Source of the DNA: Takakia lepidozioides
Lineage: Eukaryota > Streptophyta > Takakiopsida > Takakiales > Takakiaceae
DNA: 64,000 nt
Direction: 5' to 3'
NCBI GenBank assembly: GCA_030704615.1
Contig: CM060732.1
Span: 48,529,053-48,593,052, forward strand
The translations under genes and the position numbers were made by a program. Shown piece by piece: positions 58,111 through 64,000 of this stretch (position 1 is the first letter of the stretch; every line of letters starts with the position of its first letter). The notes below the pieces were generated by a model. The model was given only the letters and a program-made list of their open reading frames with translations, did no database searches and was not told the DNA's origin.

Positions 58111-59800
58111 CTTTAGTTGACCATCTACCCATGTAGGTTTCTTGTGGCTATTGATCCACAGGGAATCATAGGTAATCTTGAGCTTGAAATCTGGCCCTCT
58201 TGGATGAATCTGGACCCACACTCTATCCCTGCACCTCCAGCTATCCTGCCTCTCCACAAATAGTGCATTCATCCTTGCATTGCTGCTAGCAGCTAACAAT
58301 GACAGCCTAGATTTGTTCTAGGAAACACCCAACTCAGCTTATCACACTAGTTCTTATGCTCAATTGCATCTGCTATTCTCTGTAATCCCACATGCATTCA
58401 CCTTTTTGCCTAGATTGTCCCACCATTGATGACAGCTTCTCCTTGTCTTTGTTACCTATTTCTAGATACTTTCATGTTGTCACATTGGCCGTATCATGTC
58501 AGTCACTCCAAACTATCAAAGGTTCACTCAACCAGCTAATTTGCAAAATTCAACATGAAATTTAAGGATGACTTTGATAACAGGGAAAAATAGGCTGAAA
58601 TGTGTTGAAGGTGCCTTCATTAGCAGTGCCTTGTTCTATCAATTGTGATGATGCCGCTTCTGTTTCCAGTTGACCATCTATCCATGCACATTTCTTGTAG
58701 CTATTGATCCACAGGGAATCAGAAGTAATCTTATGTTTGAAACCCAGTCCTCTTGGATGAATCTAGACCTCTGTCCCTAGTCCTTCAGCTATCCCTGCCT
58801 GTGTAGAAAATCATGATTACATCTCAGCCTTGTTGTTAGCAGCTGACTGACGGCGTGAAGTTCTTCCAGCAAACCCAACCCTAATGAGAGGGCAAAACAG
58901 ACTGCCAAAAGTTTGAAGAAGAAGGTGCTCACCACATTGTCCTTGACATGTGTCATGACTCATGGAGGATTTAACCGACCATCAACCCAAAATGACCTCG
59001 TGTGTGCTGCTTGTGTTTGTAGTCAGGTAACGTCGGATTGGTCAGACTGGACAAGTGTTCATTCCACCGCTTCTCCTCATTCTGTTATCTATTTTTAGAT
59101 ACTTTCCTGCTACCACATCGGCAGAAACTTGTCAAGTCACCCCAAACCACCCATAGATCCACCCAATGAGCTAACTTACAGCATTCAATATGCATCTCAG
59201 GGCCGAGTCTGATGAGAGGGCAAAACAGGCTGAAATAGGTGGAAGAAGAAGGTGCCCTCACCACATTTCCTCGACCTTGCATCATGACCCATGGAGGATT
59301 TGTGGACTCCCTCTCTTGATCCTCTAATTTCAGAAGTTGTGGTCATGGTTGAGGTGCCTGATTTTATCAACTGTGCCGCTGCAGCTGCTGCCTTTAGTTG
59401 ACCATCTACCCATGCAGGTTTATTGTAGCTACTCATCCACTTGGAATCAAGGTAATCTGGAGCTTGAAGTCCAGCCCTCTTGGATGAATCTGGACAGTTG
59501 TCACAGTGGCAGTATCATGTCAAAGTCACTCCAAACTACATTTACTCAACCAGCTAACTTACAGAATTCAACATGGAAATTTAGGGCCGATTCTGATAAG
59601 AGGGAAAATGTGTTGAAGAAGGTGCCTTGATTACCAGTGATCAGTTAAGCCGCTGCTGCTGCGGCATCCAGTTGACCATCTACCCATGCAGGTTTCTTGT
59701 AGCTATTGATCCAAGGAATCATAAATAATCTTGGCCCTCTTGGATGAATCTGGACCCACTCTCTATCCTTGCTCCTTCAGCTATCTCTGCCTCTGCACAA
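58110..59800. repeat. Tandemly rearranged blocks inside the CACTA-like element
   Basis: A segment beginning TTGACCATCTACCCATGCAGG and continuing CTTGTAGCTATTGATCC and CCTCTTGGATGAATCTGG recurs near 58115, 58668, 59398 and 59670. A second segment, GTCATGGTTGAGGTGCCTGA, occurs at 58060 and 59341. A third, ATTCAACATGRAAWTTTAGGG and GGCTGAAATGTGTTGAAG, occurs at about 58550, 59570 and 60690. These are serial duplications, partly linked to the 5' flank of the PPR copies. Confidence 0.7.
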
Positions 59801-60759
59801 ATCATGCACACATCTTTATCTTGGTGCTAGCAGCTGACAATGACAGCCTAGATCTGTTCCAGCAAACACCCTAAACCTACTTATCACACAAGTTCCTCAC
59901 CAAGTCCTTCGAATGAACCAATGTCACTTTCTGCTAAGGCTTTCGTGTCTAGGGTGTAATTCCTGTGTCAGATCACTGTCGTGAAATCAGTTCTGTGGTT
60001 GTCTTTTGATAGTTTCCCCACCATAGAAATCACCCGTCCTTCTTACTGGAGTCCTATCAAGCCGCCACTGTGTGTAGCCTGCACTCTTCAGGGATGCAGA
60101 ATTGGAAAGAGAAATGCAAGCTCCTTCGCTCGTTCCCGCTTCGGTTTATTGTTACAACCTGTGCTAAGTCGAATATCTCAAATCCCTACTCCTGATTACT
60201 TGTAAATGAAAACCTCCCTGCCCAGATATCAAGAAGATGGAGGGGTGCAAAATAAAGACGTCGACACATCTGCCTCGCAAATGTCTGAGACTACTTCAGT
60301 GTTTGAGGCAGTTAAAGAATCACCACTATATGAGCTACAAAGGTCATGTAAGACAATGAGCAAAACCGTCGTCATGATCGAGGAATTATCATATCTCCAA
60401 ATACCCTCGAATGTATCTTCTTGTCTTTCGCTGCCTCTATAGAAATGCTACCATAAAGCCCTTTCCAAATCACAGGATCCGCAGCCGCAAGCGATCGATT
60501 TCAAGCACAGACTTGCAGGGCATGTACCAATCCCAGCGGAGAATTCTGATTTAATAGCCAGAGGAGGATTGATGCTTCCACTCCCTTCCTGCAATGAGGA
60601 AGAAGGGAGAAAGACGATATGCTTCTTCTACTTGCGCTTCCAACATACATTCACGTTTTTGCACCAACGAGCTAACTTGCAGAATTCAACCTGAAAATTT
60701 AGGGACGACTCTGATAACAGGGAAACAGGCTGAAACGTGTTGAAGAAGGTGCTCATAGG

Positions 60760-61430
60760 TCTCCAAAACCTCCATCCCGCGCCCTTACTGTGCATATCGT
60801 ACAAACATCGCACTCCACGACACCACATCTCGTTCGGCCATACTGTTGAACACTCCCTTTGCACCCTTGATGCACCCACATTTTGCATACATGTCCACGA
60901 GAGTACTGTTCAGAATGACATCGGGTACAATTCCAGCTCTGACAATGTCACCATGGACCTCTTTGCCCTTTTCCAAGGCTGCCAGGCTTACGCATGCATT
61001 GCAAATGCAATCAAACGTGATGTGGTCGGGCTTCACCCCTTCCGCCATCATTTGATCGTAGGTCTCCAAAGCCTTCTTCCTGTGGCCTTACTGTGCATAC
61101 CCCTTAAGCATCGTTCAGCCATACTGTTGCAAACTCCCTTCACATCCTCCGATGCACCCACATTTAGCATACATGTCCACGAGGGTGATATTGCAAACTT
61201 AAACGAACGTGACCAGGTCCGGCTTCACCCCTTCGGACCGCATTATTTGCTCATACGTCTCTTAAGCCTCTATACCACGCCCCCATTGTGCATATCCTCG
61301 CCCTTCCTACATCATTTGCTTAAGAATAAGCTCAAGAAAGCTGCATCAATGCTCAAGAATAGGTCGCAAAGCCTCAACCCCACGCCCCCGCATTGCATAT
61401 CCCGTGATCATCCCCTTCCATGACATAAGT
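60760..61430 (-). pseudogene. PPR gene fragment, decayed
   Basis: Minus-strand frame METYDQMMAEGVKPDHITFD, LAALEKGKEVHGDIVRAG, STLVDMYAKCGCIKGAKGVF (61069-60785), with further broken PPR repeats upstream to about 61430. It is related to the copies at 57-58 kb and 32.8 kb. No E/DYW part; inside the CACTA-like element near its right end. Confidence 0.8.
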
Positions 61431-62199
61431 TCTCTCTGCTTCGGCTTGATACTGCGAAAACATATGGTAGCGCGGGAGACAAAAAGAGGCTAAGTCCCAG
61501 CCCTATGTGTTCACGGCTGAACGTGGGCAACCCTACAACAATTTTTTGAATTTTTTAACTTTTTGCACTGTGTCATTCCATTGACACAAGTGCTTTGTTA
61601 AAGATAGATGGATGAGGTCATCCAATGGATGAACCCATTCATGTATATGCCTTAAGATGCCACGTGTAGTGATGTAGTCATATAAACATAGCTGTGAAAT
61701 CTACTGTAGTCATGTAGTCATAAGCTTCTATGGCACGTCATCAATGTGTAGTAGTGGTAGTCATTTAGTCATAAGCTTATATGGCATGTGTCTGACGTGT
61801 AGTATTGCGTATGACTACTAATTATATAAACCAAGAATGTGTTCTTGGTCAATAATGTTTAACCACAGCTCTTAGTCATGTAGTAACATGTATGACTTCA
61901 TTAGATTAAAATATATTAAAATGCACCCAACAATGGGTTTTATCACTGTGTAGTCACATATATATTCATGGTTACCAAGGTTTATATTACCCGTAGTCAT
62001 AAAAACGACAATCTATACTAGTGCTGGGCAGACGTTGAGGTGACTTGTGTCCGCGCCCACTGCCTTGGCCCGACGTCGTTGCATCGCGATGCGTTGGTTA
62101 TACCTACAGATGGCCGGGGCACTGCCACAGTATGGAGCGATGTAGCCGTTAGGGGAAATTGGGGGATTCGTTTTGATTGTAGCATGCAGACGATTACCT

Positions 62200-62430
62200 G
62201 TCGTTGCACACGTTTTGGCGCAACGACGCAATGGCGTGAGCCTTGCGCGCGAGCATACGCTCACGCAGGAGTGATGTGGCGTGAGCGTGATGTCAGCAGG
62301 CTGATATGGCGACAAATGCTGATGTGGCACTACGCCGTCATTTGCCACGTCGGCATGAACATGCGCTGCCTATAACCGAGGATGGTCCTATGACCGTGGG
62401 ATTAATGCAGGGAATCCTTAGCTGAATACA
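62200..62430. repeat. Solo terminal block related to the nested-element ends
   Basis: It contains GGCGTGAGC, CATACGCTCACGC, GATGTGGCGTGAGCGTGATG, then CTGCCTATAACCGAGG, CCTATGACCGTGGGATTAATG. This is the same component order as the blocks at 13.8, 16.9 and 27.9 kb. It shows that the nested element family exists elsewhere in the genome. It lies just outside the CACTA-like right end. Confidence 0.45.
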
Positions 62431-64000
62431 ATGAAGACTACCATGAGGCCTACAATTGTAGCATCCAACATTGTGCAATTACAAATGTTTGTTTCACTTT
62501 TACAATTACAAGGACGAGAAAATATCCTCACAAAGTATGCGCCATCGAGGCTGCCACGGGAAGACCTTGCTCCCTCCCCAAATAACAATGAGAGTAGGAT
62601 CATCTTCAAAAGATGATTGCTGTGCATAGCGACAGGAAAATATGTAGACTTCGAAAGGTGCAATGATGCATGTGCTTTTAAAAGTTGTCACTCAGAGCTC
62701 ACTCCGTATAGTTGGAAGCATAATGGAGGGATCGCCAACACCAGTTCAAGCAACTCTTGTTTCCAGTCCCCAGTACTCCAGTCCAATTCCCTGTACTCTA
62801 GCCCAGTTTCCAATATCTGGTACTCCAGTCCAGTTTCAAGCATTCCAGTATTCAAGTCGTGTTCTAATATCTTGTACTCTTGTTCATTATTATAAAGATC
62901 GTTTTGATTCCTATTTACTCATCGCGCATACGGCCACGCCGACCTTGATTTCTTATCTTGTCTTGTATCTCTAGTCTGATCTCTTGTTTGTGTTCAGTCA
63001 TATTCTCGTCCTTGACAGATAGATATTGAAATGCATTTCTTTGGACATTCCCTTAAGTGTATTAAATGAAGCTTGCGTGATGCAAGGATTTGAGTGACAA
63101 CATACTATCTGGCAGGATCACATCATCTATTCTCAATAGCACGAAATTCACATCCATGTGAGTACCATTAGTAAAGCCTGACTCCATAGTGGACTGGATA
63201 AGAGAGATAAGACAGATTTGAGAGCACAGTCTATAGGGGCCTTTGTTCTGATGCAAATTCATTTGATTGATCCATAAACTTATCAAACAATGGAAGATTT
63301 CCAGAGGCCACCAATCTCTCACATTTTGACCTTATGTGAGTTTCTAACAACCCCACTTTGACTTCACAAAACCGAGTGTAGACCTTCTCATGCTTTGTGA
63401 ATCCATTTCAGAAAGGTGTTGTCTTGTCTCTTTCTGTGGTGCTGTCGCGAAATGGGCAACAATGGATTCTTCTAGCAAGTATCGTCTACCATGATTATTG
63501 GAATGAGGTAACCTTAACGGTTTGTGCTTTGTGGTGATCAATGCGGCGATGTTAGCAGTAACTGCCTTATTGGTATCATTCCGAAGGTGGATTCAAAGTC
63601 TTCACACAGGCAAATGATGAAGTCAAGAGCCATCTACAGGTATTCCTTTCTTCCATCCACAGTACATTCCGTCCCAACGCTCAATTTTAGGCCATGCTCA
63701 CATGTGACAGATTATATCAATTGCTGATGTTACCATAGAGGTTTCTGTCAGCCCCAGTTTCCTACACCTGACAGCATGCAAGGACAATAACTTTGTTTTC
63801 TTCTGTATCAACTTCAAATCAACTTAGGGCTTCTCTATATATCAGTTCATTTAGGACTAACAATGTATAGTGGACTTATCTGTTGTGCAGAAATATAGGC
63901 TGCATACCCGAAGACCACTTAGCCTATCTCCACAAACAGGAGCACCTCAGCTAACACACAGCTGGTCGCGTCCAATATCCCCACTCAATAGCCACACCGT
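62431..64000. other. Non-coding right edge of the window
   Basis: No supported gene. A CCAGT-rich stretch (CCAGTCC, CCAGTACTCCAGTCC words) occupies about 62760-62850. The 86-codon minus frame at 63062-63322 has a faint copia-like look but no diagnostic motif. Confidence 0.35.

Larger units (their letters stand above)
56142..62023. mobile_element. CACTA-like non-autonomous DNA transposon carrying PPR fragments
   Basis: Left end CACTACAGGGAGTACAG (56142) and right end CTATACTAGTG (62023) are inverted counterparts. About 20 bp inside each is TTATGAC/GTCATAA with a shared TCGTTTTTATGACT on one strand. Dense subterminal copies of TATGACTAC/GTAGTCATA occur at 56.15-56.6 kb and 61.65-62.0 kb, the usual layout of CACTA transposase-binding repeats. 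No transposase gene is present. The interior holds decayed PPR copies and a set of tandemly rearranged blocks. The 3-bp flanks (GGT and CTG) do not match, so the target duplication is not confirmed. Confidence 0.7.

Noticed and set aside
63062-63322. Possible copia retrotransposon remnant on the minus strand
   Set aside because: No reverse transcriptase, integrase or RNase H motif could be confirmed; resemblance too weak to annotate as such.
1-64000. CRISPR arrays, bacterial operons and Shine-Dalgarno sites
   Set aside because: The intron-rich plant nuclear genes and SINEs exclude a prokaryotic reading. The palindromic repeats found are intronic hairpins without regular spacers.

Overview
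The window is nuclear DNA of a land plant. The evidence is spliceosomal introns with GT..AG borders throughout, a plant-type single-chain urease, a plastid ACT-repeat protein, a TGA-type bZIP factor, a DYW-class PPR protein and tRNA-derived SINEs. The PPR style, the several PPR remnants and the very large DNA transposons suggest a spore-bearing lineage (moss, lycophyte or fern), but I cannot fix the species.

Layout. 1-3426: the 3' half of a urease gene (+). 3427-5406: decayed sequence and a tRNA-derived SINE. 5407-30992: one 25.6-kb DNA transposon with about 370-400-bp terminal inverted repeats and a candidate 9-bp target duplication. 31000-32771: a second SINE head and non-coding DNA. 32772-35081: an intronless PPR gene whose DYW terminus is frameshifted. 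35867-36196: a small organellar-type ribosomal protein uL18. 38846 to about 43733 (-): a TGA bZIP gene. 44420-44740: a minisatellite. 47922 to about 52182 (-): a chloroplast ACT-domain (ACR11/12-like) protein. 56142-62023: a CACTA-like non-autonomous element carrying broken PPR copies. The rest is non-coding as far as I can see.

The 25.6-kb element is the most unusual part. It looks like three layers. The outer layer is a Mutator-like element: TIRs, a decayed SWIM-finger transposase (-, 28.6-30.6 kb), and a long passenger gene (+) that ends in a Ulp1/C48 cysteine protease. Outer-layer DNA is saturated with a GGTCTGCT/AGCAGACC motif. Inside it lie two copies, in opposite orientation, of a second element. 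Each copy carries a head-to-head gene pair: a zinc-finger/SWIM transposase and a protein joining a ParB-like domain to a bacterial-type (permuted, N6A/N4C-like) DNA methyltransferase. The better copy is at about 16.9-27.9 kb and sits inside an intron of the Ulp1 gene, whose two exons still splice in phase across it. The poorer copy (9.4-15.1 kb) was later rearranged by a roughly 2.5-kb inversion that broke both the transposase and the passenger gene.

The methyltransferase gene has ten exons whose phases all match. It carries one in-frame TAG and one extra G. The partner transposase has three in-frame stops and no frameshift in about 1,015 codons. The system therefore appears recently silenced, with nonsense changes compatible with C-to-T decay. 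Methyltransferase introns in both copies contain short perfect or near-perfect hairpins with a common TGCGTTGACGCA-like core and copy-specific arms.
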